From: Leekyejoonella antrihumi
GTDB lineage: Bacteria; Actinomycetota; Actinomycetes; Actinomycetales; Dermatophilaceae
DNA: 64,000 nt
Assembly (NCBI RefSeq): GCF_007845645.1
Contig: NZ_VCQV01000006.1
Span: 119,436 to 183,435 of the forward strand
Direction of reading: 5' to 3'
This document shows positions 9,136 through 18,650 of this stretch, piece after piece (the stretch's first letter is position 1; each line of letters starts with the position of its first letter). Made by a program: the position numbers and the translations under genes. A model generated the notes under the pieces. That model saw only the letters and a list, made by a program, of their open reading frames with translations, did not search any database and was not told the origin of the DNA.

Positions 9136-10056
9136 CTACGGCATCCCGGCGCTCGCCCGCGTGCGGTCGTGCTCCAGCCAGCGGGCGCGCCGCAGATGCA
9201 GTCGCAGGCGTTCACCCGGGCGCAGTTGCGCGAGCCGGTCGGTGTCGGCGTCGTCCATGACCGCGACCACGGGATAACCCCCGGTGGTCGGATGATCGGC
9301 CAGAAAGACGACCGGCTGACCGGACGGCGGCACCTGCACGGCGCCACGCACGATCCCTTCGCTGGGCAGCTGCTCAGGGCCGCCGCTGCTCAGGGCCGGA
9401 CCAGCTAGGCGGACGCCGACCCGGTCCCCTTCGGCGGTGACTTCCCACGCCGCGGCGCCCAGCACTTCGACCGACTCGGGGGTCAACCAGTCATCGCGCG
9501 GTCCGAGAGTGGCATGCAGATCCAGCTCGCCACCGGAGCTCCCTACCGGGGGCACCTCCAGGTCGTAGCGCGGGTTGCCTGCGACGACCGCACCCACCTC
9601 GATCCGGTCACCGGCGGCGAGCGGCGCCGGTCCCAGACCCGAGGTCGGGTCACTGCTCGAGCTGCCGAAGTGCCGCGTGTCGCTCGACGCGAGCAGTCCG
9701 CCGCGCACGACGAGATAGCTGCGCAGCGCAGCAACCGGCACCCCGAGCCGCAGCACCTGCCCGGGGCGCAGTGGCAGGGCGGCGCCGAACCCTACCGGGC
9801 GCCCATCGATCGAGAGGGGACACGGGGCGCCGGTCACGACGAAGACGATGGTCTCGTCCACGCTCACGGCAAGGCCACCGAGCAGCACCTCGATCCCTGC
9901 GGCCTTATCCGGGTTGCCGAGCAGGCGGTTGCCCTGTGCCAGTGAGACCCGATCGACCGCGCCCGAGGGGGGTACGCCGATCGCGGCCAGGCCGGGTCGA
10001 CCCTTGTCCTCGAGCATGGCCAGTGGGCCGACGGCGTGCACCTCAAGCGTGGCCAT
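9136..10056 (-). CDS. pxpC: 5-oxoprolinase subunit PxpC (KipA-type, biotin-dependent carboxyltransferase fold)
   Basis: A 306-residue protein starting [22 protein letters not shown]. The conserved segments [31 protein letters not shown] and RSYLVVRGG mark the AHS2/KipA domain. With PxpA and PxpB it forms the ATP-dependent enzyme cleaving 5-oxoproline to glutamate. AAAGGA lies eight bases before the ATG. Its 5' end overlaps 193 bases of the pxpB reading frame, which runs on in another frame (see pxpB). Last gene of the pxpA-pxpB-pxpC operon. Confidence 0.9.
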   Translation of the reverse strand: MATLEVHAVGPLAMLEDKGRPGLAAIGVPPSGAVDRVSLAQGNRLLGNPDKAAGIEVLLGGLAVSVDETIVFVVTGAPCPLSIDGRPVGFGAALPLRPGQVLRLGVPVAALRSYLVVRGGLLASSDTRHFGSSSSDPTSGLGPAPLAAGDRIEVGAVVAGNPRYDLEVPPVGSSGGELDLHATLGPRDDWLTPESVEVLGAAAWEVTAEGDRVGVRLAGPALSSGGPEQLPSEGIVRGAVQVPPSGQPVVFLADHPTTGGYPVVAVMDDADTDRLAQLRPGERLRLHLRRARWLEHDRTRASAGMP

Positions 10057-10706
10057 GACCGGATCCTTTGTCGGTGAAATCGGATGCGCGCGCCAGGGGT
10101 CAGCACTGCGGCTGGATCCCGAAGCGGGTCGAACATCACCTCGTCGGTGTGGCCGATGAGTTGCCAGCCGCCGGGTGACGGCGAGGGATAGACGCCGCTG
10201 TAGCTGCCGGCCAGGGCAACGGATCCGCGGGGGACACGGGTGCGTGGGGAGCGATGCCGGGGCACCTCGAGCCCGCCGTCAGCGCCGGTCAGATAGCCGA
10301 AACCCGGTAGGAATCCGGCAAATTCCACGGTCCATACCTGATCGGTGTGCCGGGACACGACCTCGTCGACCGCGATGCCGAGGTGCCCTGCGACCTCGGC
10401 CAGATCCACGCCGTCATACGTCACGGCGATCTCGTGAAGGTCGCCGACGGCCCAGGCCGCTCGGCCGCTGTCGGTCAGGTCGATCTCCTGCAGCCGGCGC
10501 ACCAGAGGGAGCAGATCTGCGGGTCGGCCGGCGCGCACGAGAACCGTGCGATCTCCTGGCACCTGCTCAACGACCTGTGGCGGTGGGGCGTCCCGCAACG
10601 ATGCCTCCAGGGCCCGACGCTCGTGCCTGGACTCGAGTTCGACCAGCACGGCGGACTCGCCATATGGCCGAATCCGCATCGAGTGAGGACTTCGCCGGCT
10701 GGTCAT
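9864..10706 (-). CDS. pxpB: 5-oxoprolinase subunit PxpB (KipI-type), reading frame extending into pxpC
   Basis: The first roughly 215 residues are a standard PxpB/KipI (AHS1) domain: [61 protein letters not shown] and the closing [17 protein letters not shown]. Family members stop near here, but this frame has no stop and continues for about 65 Arg/Ser-rich residues, out of frame over the start of pxpC. The tail is therefore probably meaningless, or it marks a lost stop or an indel; pxpC lies in the -1 frame. The ATG at 10706 overlaps the pxpA stop as ATGA. Confidence 0.82.
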   Translation of the reverse strand: MTSRRSPHSMRIRPYGESAVLVELESRHERRALEASLRDAPPPQVVEQVPGDRTVLVRAGRPADLLPLVRRLQEIDLTDSGRAAWAVGDLHEIAVTYDGVDLAEVAGHLGIAVDEVVSRHTDQVWTVEFAGFLPGFGYLTGADGGLEVPRHRSPRTRVPRGSVALAGSYSGVYPSPSPGGWQLIGHTDEVMFDPLRDPAAVLTPGARIRFHRQRIRSWPRLRCTPSAHWPCSRTRVDPAWPRSAYPPRARSIGSHWHRATACSATRIRPQGSRCCSVALP

Positions 10707-11467
10707 GTGAAGGCCTCCACCTCGATGTGAGCCAGCGTCAGGGCGCTGCGTACGGCCTTGGCCATGGCGACCGCACCGGGCGAGTCGCCGTGCAGGCAGA
10801 CGGAGTCCGCGTCGATGTGCAGTTGCGTGCCGTCGACTGCCTCAAGAGTGTGCGTGGTGACCAGGCGGACGACCCGTCGAGCGACAACTTCTGGGTCATT
10901 CAGGAGGGCGCCGGCCTCCTGGCGGGGCACCAGCGTGCCGGCTGCGGTGTATCCGCGGTCCGCGAATGCCTCTGCAACGGTGGATTGTCCGAGCGATGCA
11001 GCGTGCTGAAGCAGAACCGAACCGGGTAGGCCGAGCAGCGGCAGCCCGGGGTCGACCGCGCGCACTGCGGCGACCACCGCCTCGGCCTGCTCACGGTGGG
11101 TGACCACCGTGTTGTAGAGCGCGCCGTGCGGCTTGACGTAGGTGACACGGCTTCCCTGGCTGCGGGCGATCGCGTCGAGCGCGCCGATCTGGTAGACGAT
11201 GTCGGCGAACAGGTCGGCCGGGGCGACATCGATGAATCGCCGCCCGAACCCGGGCAGGTCGCGGTATCCAACCTGGGCGCCGACACGCACATCGCGCTCG
11301 GCGGCAGTCGCGCACGTGCGCACGAGGGTTGCGGGATCACCGGCGTGGAACCCGCAGGCGACATTTGCCGAGGTCACGGTCGCGAGCATCGCACCGTCAT
11401 CGCCAAGCTCCCAACGGCCGAACGACTCACCAACATCGGCGTTCAGGTCGATCCGAGCATCGCTCAT
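10703..11467 (-). CDS. pxpA: 5-oxoprolinase subunit PxpA (LamB/YcsF family)
   Basis: A 254-residue protein of standard length beginning [24 protein letters not shown], with [24 protein letters not shown] and VKPHGALYN, all hallmarks of the family. PxpA acts with PxpBC to convert 5-oxoproline, a spontaneous cyclisation product of glutamine and glutamate, back to glutamate using ATP. It is the first gene of the three-gene operon and is coupled to pxpB by a four-base overlap. Confidence 0.93.
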   Translation of the reverse strand: MSDARIDLNADVGESFGRWELGDDGAMLATVTSANVACGFHAGDPATLVRTCATAAERDVRVGAQVGYRDLPGFGRRFIDVAPADLFADIVYQIGALDAIARSQGSRVTYVKPHGALYNTVVTHREQAEAVVAAVRAVDPGLPLLGLPGSVLLQHAASLGQSTVAEAFADRGYTAAGTLVPRQEAGALLNDPEVVARRVVRLVTTHTLEAVDGTQLHIDADSVCLHGDSPGAVAMAKAVRSALTLAHIEVEAFT

Positions 11468-11572
11468 GACCCGATTGTGCCCGATTGCCAGGGAAGAGCA
11501 AGGGCCCTGCGAACTCCGGGAGCCCCCGCTCTGCGGTCCTGTTCATGGCGCCGCCCCTGGCGCGAAGGGGTG

Positions 11573-12604
11573 TCAGCCCAGTTTGGACTCAAGCGCCGAC
11601 GGGTCGGTCGCCGCGACGGCAGGAGAGTCGGCGGCGCGCTGATGGCGCACATTGCGCCGGGCGAACACGCCAAGCTCACGCAGGGCGCTGCGTGCCTCGG
11701 GCAGGAAGGAGGCTGCCGCCTGAAAGACATGCACCTGCCCCCGCCAGACCTGCAACTCGCAGGGGACCCCGGCGTGGCCGAGTCGCTCCACCATCTCCTC
11801 GGCGTCCGGACGCAGGATCTCGGGGGAGCCGATCTGGATCAGCGTCGGCGGCAGGTCATGCAGGTCGGCGTCGATCGGCGAGACGCGTGGGCCCGTCACC
11901 TGGTGTGAGGCGTCCACCGAGGCGGTGTATCGGGCCAGGCCGTCACAGGCGCGCACGGTGAAGACATCGCACCGGTCGTGGAATGGACTGGCGGCCTTGC
12001 GCGTGCAGTCGAGATCCAGCAGTGGTGACATGCAGGTGAGCGCGGCCGGCCGCGGCAGGCCCTCGTCGCGGATGACGAACGCGGTGAGAAAGGCGAGGAA
12101 GCCGCCGGCGGAGTCTCCCGCGATCACGATCTGGTCGCCGTCATAACCGCGAGCGAGCAGCCAGCGGTATCCGTCGAGGCAGTCGCTGACCATGTCCTCG
12201 ATGGTGACCTGGGGCATCATCCGGAAGTCCACGTTGAGGGCCGGCGCACCGCATACGCGGGACACGTCTGAGACAAGGCCACGATGCGTGGCCAGGCTGC
12301 AGGTGATCAGTGCACCGCCGTGGAGGTAGAGCACCGCAGTGTCGTCGCGTGCCCCGCGGCCGTGGATCCACTCGGCCTTGCAGCGGCCGAGGTGAACCGT
12401 CTCGATGCTGGTGCCCGGCGATGGTGGCAACTGCTCGGCGAGGCGATCCAGAGCCCGCATCGGCCAGATGGTGGACGGTGCGTAGCTCCAAGCGTGCAGG
12501 ACCGGCTTGGCCGTCACTCGCAGCACCTTCGCCAGCGCCTGTGAGCGCAGGCCGCGGTGCGTGCGCTTGCTGTGGACGGGGGATACCAGCGCGACGTGTG
12601 CCAA
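11573..12604 (-). CDS. Alpha/beta hydrolase of the hormone-sensitive-lipase (GDSAGG) type
   Basis: A 343-residue esterase/lipase-like enzyme. YLHGGALITC is the HGG oxyanion-hole motif; the nucleophilic serine lies in IAGDSAGGFLAF; the likely acid and base of the triad are the Asp in GSPEILRPDAEEM and the His in GQVHVFQ. No signal peptide is seen. The proposed TTG start at 12604 is chosen because AAAGGAGG lies seven bases before it; the open frame extends to 12655 (GTG/ATG options). It is divergent from a WS/DGAT gene 115 bases away, so a role in storage-lipid or wax turnover is likely (inference). Confidence 0.85.
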   Translation of the reverse strand: MAHVALVSPVHSKRTHRGLRSQALAKVLRVTAKPVLHAWSYAPSTIWPMRALDRLAEQLPPSPGTSIETVHLGRCKAEWIHGRGARDDTAVLYLHGGALITCSLATHRGLVSDVSRVCGAPALNVDFRMMPQVTIEDMVSDCLDGYRWLLARGYDGDQIVIAGDSAGGFLAFLTAFVIRDEGLPRPAALTCMSPLLDLDCTRKAASPFHDRCDVFTVRACDGLARYTASVDASHQVTGPRVSPIDADLHDLPPTLIQIGSPEILRPDAEEMVERLGHAGVPCELQVWRGQVHVFQAAASFLPEARSALRELGVFARRNVRHQRAADSPAVAATDPSALESKLG

Positions 12605-12719
12605 CTCCCTGCCTCCTTTGACGGAATTCGAGACGGTGCGACATCTGTGAGCCACACCACATTAAGTCCGGGGTAAGGTTACTCATTGGTAGCCAGGCAC
12701 GACAACGGAGGTGGGGCGG

Positions 12720-14093
12720 ATGCCCGCGATGGGACCGATCGATTCCGGATTCCTGATGGTCGAGACGCGCGAGCACCCGATGCACGTCGGCGGCTTGCAG
12801 CTGTTCACCCCGCCGGACGGTGACGGCGGGCAGTTCGCGCGCGACCTGGTGCAGACCATGCACGACAGTCCGGTGGGCAAGCGCTGGCGGATGCGCCCGG
12901 CGACGCCGGTCAGCAGCCTCGGCAACTTCCGCTGGCAGGTGGACGACCAGGTCGATCTCGACTACCACGTGCGCCGTTCGGCTGTCCCCAGCCCGGGCCG
13001 CCTGCGCGAGCTCTTCGAGCTGACCTCCCGCTGGCAGAGCGGGTTGCTGGATCGGCATCGTCCACTGTGGGAGGTGCACGTCGTCGAGGGCCTGGAGGAC
13101 GGCCGGGTCGCGGTGTTCACCAAGGTGCACCATGCGCTGGTGGACGGGGTGTCCGCGCTACGGCTGATGCAGCGCGCGTGCAGCCCCGATCCCGATGCGC
13201 GGGACTGCCTTCCGCCGTTCGGGCTGCCCGACTCGAGCAGCGCGGCTGTGCAGAGCTCGGGGCTGCCGATCCCCTCCCTTGGCGACGTGATGCGTGGCGG
13301 TGGGGGCCTGGCGAAGGAGCTGGTAACGCTTGCACCCAACGCCCTCAAGGTGGCGTCGCGTGCGCTTCGGGACACCGGCTACACCACGCCGTTCGAAGCG
13401 CCCAGGACCGTTTTGAACGGAAGGGTAGGCGGGGCACGACGGTTCGTGGCGCAGAGCTTTGCCATGAACCGGTTCCGCACGATCGGCAAGGGCGCGGGGA
13501 TGTCCTTCAACGACGTGGTCCTGGCGGTCTGCGGCGGCGCGCTGCGCGCCTACCTTGAGGAGATGGGCGAGCTGCCGGACACCTCGCTGACGTCGATGGT
13601 GCCGGTCAACCTGCGCAACGATGTGAATGACGTCGGCGGCAACAACATCGGTGCCATCATCGTGAGCCTCGGCACGGATGTTGCGGATGCGGCACTGCGG
13701 CTGCAGGTCGTGCACGAGTCGGCCCTTGCGGCGAAGACCACGATGCGCGAGCTGGGCTCACGGCAGATCATGCTGCTGTCGGCGCTGAATGTCAGCGGTC
13801 TCGGGCTCGCCGGCATACCCGGCTTCCTGTCCGTGGGTCACCCGCCCTTCAACGTGGTGATCTCCAATGTGCCCGGCCCCAAGAAGCAGATGTACTTCAA
13901 TGGCGGTCACCTGGAGGGCACCTACCCGGCGTCGATCGCCTGCGACGGGATGGCGATCAACATCTCCCTGGTGACCTATGACGACCAGGTCGACTTCGGC
14001 ATCACTGCCTGCAGGTCGAGTGCACCCTCTGTGCAGCGGCTGATTCATCACTTGGAGGACGCGCTCGCGGACCTGGAGGCCGTGTACGCCTGA
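12720..14093 (+). CDS. Wax ester synthase/diacylglycerol acyltransferase (WS/DGAT)
   Basis: A 457-residue acyltransferase starting MPAMGPIDSGFLMVE. The catalytic HHxxxDG motif is present as KVHHALVDGVSA near residue 137, and the C-terminal half has the conserved PFNVVISNVPGPKKQMYFNG. These enzymes join acyl-CoA to diacylglycerol or fatty alcohols, forming triacylglycerol or wax esters, at the inner face of the membrane. GGAGG at 12707-12711 favours the ATG at 12720 over the GTG at 12711. Its divergent neighbour is an HSL-type hydrolase. Confidence 0.93.
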   Translation: MPAMGPIDSGFLMVETREHPMHVGGLQLFTPPDGDGGQFARDLVQTMHDSPVGKRWRMRPATPVSSLGNFRWQVDDQVDLDYHVRRSAVPSPGRLRELFELTSRWQSGLLDRHRPLWEVHVVEGLEDGRVAVFTKVHHALVDGVSALRLMQRACSPDPDARDCLPPFGLPDSSSAAVQSSGLPIPSLGDVMRGGGGLAKELVTLAPNALKVASRALRDTGYTTPFEAPRTVLNGRVGGARRFVAQSFAMNRFRTIGKGAGMSFNDVVLAVCGGALRAYLEEMGELPDTSLTSMVPVNLRNDVNDVGGNNIGAIIVSLGTDVADAALRLQVVHESALAAKTTMRELGSRQIMLLSALNVSGLGLAGIPGFLSVGHPPFNVVISNVPGPKKQMYFNGGHLEGTYPASIACDGMAINISLVTYDDQVDFGITACRSSAPSVQRLIHHLEDALADLEAVYA

Positions 14094-14148
14094 CCGCCGC
14101 AGTCGGAATTGAGGTGACGCGCGGACGGTCATACGTCACAGTGGGCGC

Positions 14149-15861
14149 GTGGGACACCTGGAGATCAACTCGATCGAATACTTCCTGCCCGACGGGCGCC
14201 CGTTGCTCGGTGGGGTGAACTTCCGGGTCGGCGACGGCGCGAAGGTGGCGCTCGTCGGCCCGAACGGTGCGGGCAAGACCACCCTGCTGCGGATCGTCGC
14301 CGGTGAGCTCACGCCGCACGACGGGGCGGTCACCCGCAGCGGCGGGCTGGGTGTCATGCCCCAGTTCATCGGTAAGGTCGGCCGCTCCGGTGACTCCATG
14401 ACGGTGCGCGACCTGCTGGTGAGTGTTGCGCCGCACGCGGTGCAAGAGGTGGCGCGGGAGGTGGACGCGGCCGAGCTGGCGATGATGGAGCGCGATGACG
14501 AACCGGCGCAGATGGCGTATGCGCAGGGGCTCGCCGACTGGGGCGAGGTCGGGGGCTACGAGCAGGAGACGCAGTGGGACGTGTGCACGGTTGCCGCTCT
14601 CGGGGTGGCCTACGACAAGGCCCAGTGGCGCGACGTCAACACCCTGTCCGGCGGTGAGCAGAAGCGGCTCGTGCTCGAGTCGCTGCTGCGCGGGCCGGAG
14701 GAGGTGCTGCTGCTCGACGAGCCGGACAACTATCTCGACGTGCCGGCGAAACGCTGGCTGGAGGATCAGCTGGTCTCCTCGCCCAAGACGGTGCTGCTGG
14801 TCAGTCACGACCGTGAACTGCTCGATCGCGTGGCAACCCGGGTCGCCACCTTGGAGCCGGGCGCTGCGGGAGCCACCGCCTGGGTCCATCCCGGGCGGTT
14901 CGCGACCTATCACCAGGCGCGCCTCGACCGGAACGCCAAGCTGGAGGAGCGGCGCCGTCGCTGGGACGAGGAGCACGTCAAGCTCAAGGCCCTCGTGCAG
15001 CGGTTGAAGGTCAAGGCGACCTTCAACGACAGCATGACCAGCCGATACCGCGCCGCACAGACCCGACTGGCGAAGTTCGAGGAGGCCGGACCTCCGGAGG
15101 CGGTGGCGTTCGAGCAGCACGTGACGATGCGGCTGAAGGGTGGTCGCACGGCCAAGCGTGCGGTGATCTGCGAGCGGCTGGAGTTGTCCGTCGGCGATGG
15201 TGGGTCGCCTGCCGAGTCGGGGGAGCCCGGTGACGTGCGACCCTTCGACGCGGAGCTCTGGTATGGCGAGCGGGTGGCCGTGCTCGGGCCGAACGGGTCG
15301 GGCAAGTCCCACTTCCTGCGCCTCCTGGCGGCGGGCGGCAGCGACCCCGCACCCGAGCATCGCCCGGTGGGCGACGTGCTGCCTCCACCGGTGCGGCACC
15401 GCGGCGTCGCGCGGCTCGGATCGCGTGTGCGCCCAGGCTGGTTCGCGCAGACCCACCAGCATCCGACCATCATGCAGCGGACGCTGCTGGAGATCCTGCA
15501 CCGTGGCGACAGCCACCGCGACGGTATGCCGCGCGAGCAGGCCGCGCGGGCGCTGGACCGCTATGAGCTCGCCCGGTCGTCGGAGCAGACCTTCGCGTCC
15601 CTGTCGGGCGGCCAGCAGGCACGCTTCCAGATCCTGCTGCTGGAGCTCAGTGGTGCGACGCTGCTGCTGCTCGATGAGCCGACCGACAACCTCGACCTGC
15701 ACTCGGCGGAGGCGCTGGAGGACGGCCTGAACGCGTTCGAGGGCACGGTGGTCGCGGTGACTCACGACCGGTGGTTCGCGCGCGGCTTCGACCGGTTCCT
15801 GGTATTCGGCGCCGATGGCTTGGTCATCGAGTCGGCCGAGCCGGTCTGGGATGTGCGTTGA
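14149..15861 (+). CDS. ABC-F family ATPase
   Basis: A 570-residue soluble protein with two ATP-binding cassettes and no membrane segment. Cassette 1: Walker [10 protein letters not shown] (about residue 40), signature LSGGEQKRL, Walker [13 protein letters not shown] charged linker (about 262-320, [20 protein letters not shown]) joins them. Cassette 2: GPNGSGKSH, where His replaces the usual Thr/Ser after GKS, signature LSGGQQARF and [15 protein letters not shown] proteins act on ribosomes (EttA-like) or give ribosome-protection antibiotic resistance; the subgroup cannot be decided. The start is GTG. It is followed by an IS5 element. Confidence 0.9.
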   Translation: MGHLEINSIEYFLPDGRPLLGGVNFRVGDGAKVALVGPNGAGKTTLLRIVAGELTPHDGAVTRSGGLGVMPQFIGKVGRSGDSMTVRDLLVSVAPHAVQEVAREVDAAELAMMERDDEPAQMAYAQGLADWGEVGGYEQETQWDVCTVAALGVAYDKAQWRDVNTLSGGEQKRLVLESLLRGPEEVLLLDEPDNYLDVPAKRWLEDQLVSSPKTVLLVSHDRELLDRVATRVATLEPGAAGATAWVHPGRFATYHQARLDRNAKLEERRRRWDEEHVKLKALVQRLKVKATFNDSMTSRYRAAQTRLAKFEEAGPPEAVAFEQHVTMRLKGGRTAKRAVICERLELSVGDGGSPAESGEPGDVRPFDAELWYGERVAVLGPNGSGKSHFLRLLAAGGSDPAPEHRPVGDVLPPPVRHRGVARLGSRVRPGWFAQTHQHPTIMQRTLLEILHRGDSHRDGMPREQAARALDRYELARSSEQTFASLSGGQQARFQILLLELSGATLLLLDEPTDNLDLHSAEALEDGLNAFEGTVVAVTHDRWFARGFDRFLVFGADGLVIESAEPVWDVR

Positions 15862-15947
15862 CGAGCCGGGCAGGCGGCATACCGCTCAAGCGCTGCTGCA
15901 GCCCCGAGCCGGTGTTGGCGCAGGGCTGACTCACCAAGGATCGCTAG

Positions 15948-17107
15948 GGAAACGCTGATTTATTGCCGGGTTGGGGCTCCGGGTCGCTGGGAGGATTGGG
16001 GTGTGCCTGGATCTGATGCGCAGCAGCCGAGTTTTGCCGATGTGGAGTACGGGAATCGTCGTCGGCGGACGCGGCGGGATGAGTTTCTGGGGATGATGGT
16101 GAAGGTGATCCCGTGGGATGAGTGGACCGGCTTGGTCGTGCCGTTCTATCCCACGACGGGTCGTCGTGGCCGGCAGCCGGTCCCGGTGGAGACGATGCTG
16201 CGGATGTACTTGTTGCAGGTTTGGTTCTCCTTGTCGGATGAGGGCACCGAGGACGCGATCTATGACTCGTCCGCGTTCTGCACGTTCATGGGTTTGGACT
16301 TCACCCGGGCGCAGGTGCCGGACGCGACGACGATTTTGCATTTCCGGCACCTGATCGAGGAGCAGGACTTGGGTGCGGCGTTCCTGGAGGCGCAGACCCG
16401 GTTCTTCGAGTCTCATGGGTGGATCATGCGGGGTGGGTCGGTGATCGACGCGACGATCATCAACGCCCCGTCCTCGACGAAAAACGCTGCCGGTGCGAGG
16501 GATCCGGAGATGCATCAGACGGCCAAGGGCAATCAGTGGTTCTTCGGGTTGAAGGCGCACACCGGCGCGGACGCGGGCACCGGGTACGTGCATACCGTGC
16601 GGGTGACCGCGGCGAACGCCAGTGACATCACCCAGGCCGCGAATCTAGTGCGCGGCGATGACGAGGTCGGCTACGCCGACTCCGGGTACCAAGGCGTGCA
16701 GAAACGGCCGGAGATCACCGGTGATGAGCGGCTTGCTCGTATCGAGTGGCGGGTCGCGGCACGCAAGTCAAGGCTGAAGGCGATGCCTGCGTTCGATCAG
16801 CAGTTGGAGTCCAGGAAGGCGTCGGTGCGGGCCAAGGTGGAGCATCCGTATCTGATCGTCAAACGCGACTTCGGGTTCACCAAGACCAGGTACCGCGGGT
16901 TGGCCAAGAACCATAACCTGCTCAAGCGTGCCCGTGCTGTCCGTCTTTAAACCGCGCTGGCCGGGCGGTAGCCTGCCCAAAACCTGCCAGCCGGCCCCGC
17001 AAACCGGGGCCACCGGCCAAAACCACGGCATACCCGCCCGATTCATCGACACCCCACCCGGTCATCACGCCCGGAACCACGTCGATTGCCCTTAGACCAG
17101 CGATTCC
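15948..17107 (+). mobile_element. IS5-family insertion sequence, complete with terminal inverted repeats and CTAG target duplication
   Basis: An element of about 1160 bp. The left end GGAAACGCTGATTTA and the reverse complement of the right end GGAATCGCTGGTCTA match at 12 of 15 positions. CTAG flanks both sides (15944-15947 and 17108-17111), the YTAR-type four-base duplication expected of the IS5 group. One transposase gene runs left to right. The right copy of CTAG supplies the TAG stop codon of the neighbouring minus-strand gene, so the insertion landed exactly at that gene's end without truncating it. Confidence 0.88.
16003..16950 (+). CDS. IS5-family DDE transposase
   Basis: A 315-residue transposase closely patterned on IS5: FADVEYGNRRRRTRRDEFL, the DUF772-type segment PVPVETMLRMYLLQVWFSLSD, the catalytic DDE region with GGSVIDATIINAPSSTKN (first D), GYADSGYQGVQKR (second D) and the late RAKVEHPYLIVKRDFGF (E). 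The start is GTG. The protein ends abruptly after KNHNLLKRARAVRL, whereas family members continue. The +1 frame stays open from about 16925 to a TAG at 17093-17095, just inside the right repeat, so a late frameshift may have altered the C-terminus. Confidence 0.9.
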   Translation: MPGSDAQQPSFADVEYGNRRRRTRRDEFLGMMVKVIPWDEWTGLVVPFYPTTGRRGRQPVPVETMLRMYLLQVWFSLSDEGTEDAIYDSSAFCTFMGLDFTRAQVPDATTILHFRHLIEEQDLGAAFLEAQTRFFESHGWIMRGGSVIDATIINAPSSTKNAAGARDPEMHQTAKGNQWFFGLKAHTGADAGTGYVHTVRVTAANASDITQAANLVRGDDEVGYADSGYQGVQKRPEITGDERLARIEWRVAARKSRLKAMPAFDQQLESRKASVRAKVEHPYLIVKRDFGFTKTRYRGLAKNHNLLKRARAVRL

Positions 17108-18568
17108 CTAGTGGATGGCTCGTACCGCCACGACTCCAGGTCCGGGAAACCACTGCCACAAGGGGTAGAGCAGGTAACTCTGATCGTAGAGGTGGAGCGA
17201 GCCTCCGAGGAAGCCGATCATGGTATCCCCGCTGGTCCAGTAGGCTGGCGCCACTATCGCGGGATGCTGACCGTAGGCGTCCTTGGGTGTCACGGATTCC
17301 TGCTGCCACTGGAATCCATTGGCCCTCAGGAATGCGAAGGCCTTGTCCCCGAGTCCTGGGGTCAGTGCGGCGAATTGGGCGTAGGACGGAATGGTCCATC
17401 CGGTAAGGCCATCGATGACCGTGGCGGGAGCCGGTAGGACTGAAGCCGACCAGTTGCATTGTGTCCAGCAGAAATATGCACTGCCGGCTAAGGTCAACCT
17501 CGAGCGCGACCACATGAGGCCGGTCGTGGTGTCAGCAACGACGCCCTCGGGAAGCCGCCCGACCCCGCCGGTGGCCAGCTGGCTCCAGTGCGCCAGCTGC
17601 GTCGGCACGAGGTTTGCGTACGTCTGCACGACTGCGTCATTGGCGGCGAAGGGGGTGCCGCCAGTGGTCCAGCTGAGATGGTTGACCTCGGCCAGCATGT
17701 TGAATGCCTGGACGGTCAGGCTCTCGTAGTAGTCCAGCATGTCGGACATGGGAGTGGTGAAGTCACTGGTGTAGAAGCGATCTGTCGGATACGGCGTTTG
17801 GTCTTGGATGACGTTTCGGTAGATCGCGATCAGCCCTCGGGAGCCCGTAGCGCCGGTCATGGCGAGGTTGATGTGCTGGATGATCACTCCCAAAGTGCTG
17901 CGCATGGTCTGCAGCTCGCTGCTCTGCGAGCCATCTACTGCGGTCCCGGGGGCTCTCTTCAGCCAGGAGTCGAGCTGGATCTGGTAATCGGCCAGCTCGG
18001 CCGCGTCCGTGTTGGCCTGGGCTGCCACTTCGTCGTAGGTGTTCCGGTCGGCCTGCGTCATCAGTTTTTTGAGGGAGTCATCCAGCTTGGCATCCAGGCT
18101 GTGCACCTGAGTCTGGAGATCGGTCATCTGGTTTTGTAGCCCGTCGAGCTGTGCCTTGAGCTCATCGGTGGGTGTGGCGGAGGACCCGAAGATCGAGTCG
18201 AGGGCCCACCCCGCGAGCGCTCCGCCGATCTTGTTCCCCGCCGACTTGGCCAACGTCGAAAGGAGTGTTTCGGCCAAGGATGTGGCGTCGATCGACGACA
18301 TTGCGCCGGCAGCTGGGCTGGTCGGGCTGGTCAGGCAGGGGGAGCCCGGCCGGTGGTGGTCATGGCGGTGCTGGTCCTGGCGGCGCTGATCAGGGTGTCG
18401 GCAGGACCGTTCCGACGACGCGGCTCGGGCGTTGCTCATGCTGGCGGCGCTGGCATCGGTGGCGAACGGGTAGCTGATCAGCATCGCGAGGACGAGCACG
18501 GTGATAGAGACCAGCATGCTCACTCTCACCCGTGTCCCTCCTCGAGGGTCAGGGACTCTGAGCTGCAT
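17108..18568 (-). CDS. Secreted coiled-coil protein with an Lcl/DUF1566-like C-terminal domain
   Basis: A 486-residue predicted exported protein of unknown function. Residues 1-43 look like a signal peptide (VSMLVSITVLVLAMLISYPF, then ATDASAA). A His/Arg/Pro-rich low-complexity stretch follows (about 50-85), a small amphipathic region GGALAGWALDSIFG (about 114-128), a coiled coil (about 136-172, ELKAQLDGLQNQMTDLQ) and further helices. The C-terminal 145 residues contain TTTGLMWSR, GWTIPSYAQFAALTPG and YWTSGD, the pattern of the Lcl C-terminal (DUF1566) domain. It resembles the 21933-25376 product in order of parts and in its start. Stop TAG lies in the IS5 target duplication. ATG at 18568 follows the GAGGAGGAGCAGTG box. 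Confidence 0.75.
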   Translation of the reverse strand: MQLRVPDPRGGTRVRVSMLVSITVLVLAMLISYPFATDASAASMSNARAASSERSCRHPDQRRQDQHRHDHHRPGSPCLTSPTSPAAGAMSSIDATSLAETLLSTLAKSAGNKIGGALAGWALDSIFGSSATPTDELKAQLDGLQNQMTDLQTQVHSLDAKLDDSLKKLMTQADRNTYDEVAAQANTDAAELADYQIQLDSWLKRAPGTAVDGSQSSELQTMRSTLGVIIQHINLAMTGATGSRGLIAIYRNVIQDQTPYPTDRFYTSDFTTPMSDMLDYYESLTVQAFNMLAEVNHLSWTTGGTPFAANDAVVQTYANLVPTQLAHWSQLATGGVGRLPEGVVADTTTGLMWSRSRLTLAGSAYFCWTQCNWSASVLPAPATVIDGLTGWTIPSYAQFAALTPGLGDKAFAFLRANGFQWQQESVTPKDAYGQHPAIVAPAYWTSGDTMIGFLGGSLHLYDQSYLLYPLWQWFPGPGVVAVRAIH

Positions 18569-18639
18569 CACTGCTCCTCCTCGATTGAGGTGCGGTCGCT
18601 GTCTGCATACCGCGCGATGTCATCTAGCCTGCAGCCCAC
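18568..18639 (-). CDS. Possible 23-residue leader peptide coupled to the secreted protein gene
   Basis: A short frame from GTG ends ...SIEEEQ and its TGA overlaps the ATG of the downstream gene by one base (TGATG). The same ending EEEQ-stop-ATG is used by the 67-codon gene before the second secreted protein. It may be a shortened relic of that small gene or simply a translational-coupling leader. Too short to judge by composition. Confidence 0.35.
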   Translation of the reverse strand: MGCRLDDIARYADSDRTSIEEEQ

Positions 18640-18650
18640 GCGAGCGTCCG

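Noticed and set aside
14002..15765. 587-residue minus-strand frame opposite the ABC-F gene
   Set aside because: Codon-position shadow of the ABC-F gene; His/Arg/Gln-rich, without domains.
15862..15943. tRNA or small RNA between the ABC-F gene and the IS5 element
   Set aside because: No cloverleaf or clear hairpin could be drawn; it appears to be ordinary intergenic sequence.
18400..18470. Frameshift in the low-complexity region of the 17108-18568 protein
   Set aside because: The His/Arg-rich stretch looked out of frame, but the two other frames contain stops and give no better protein.
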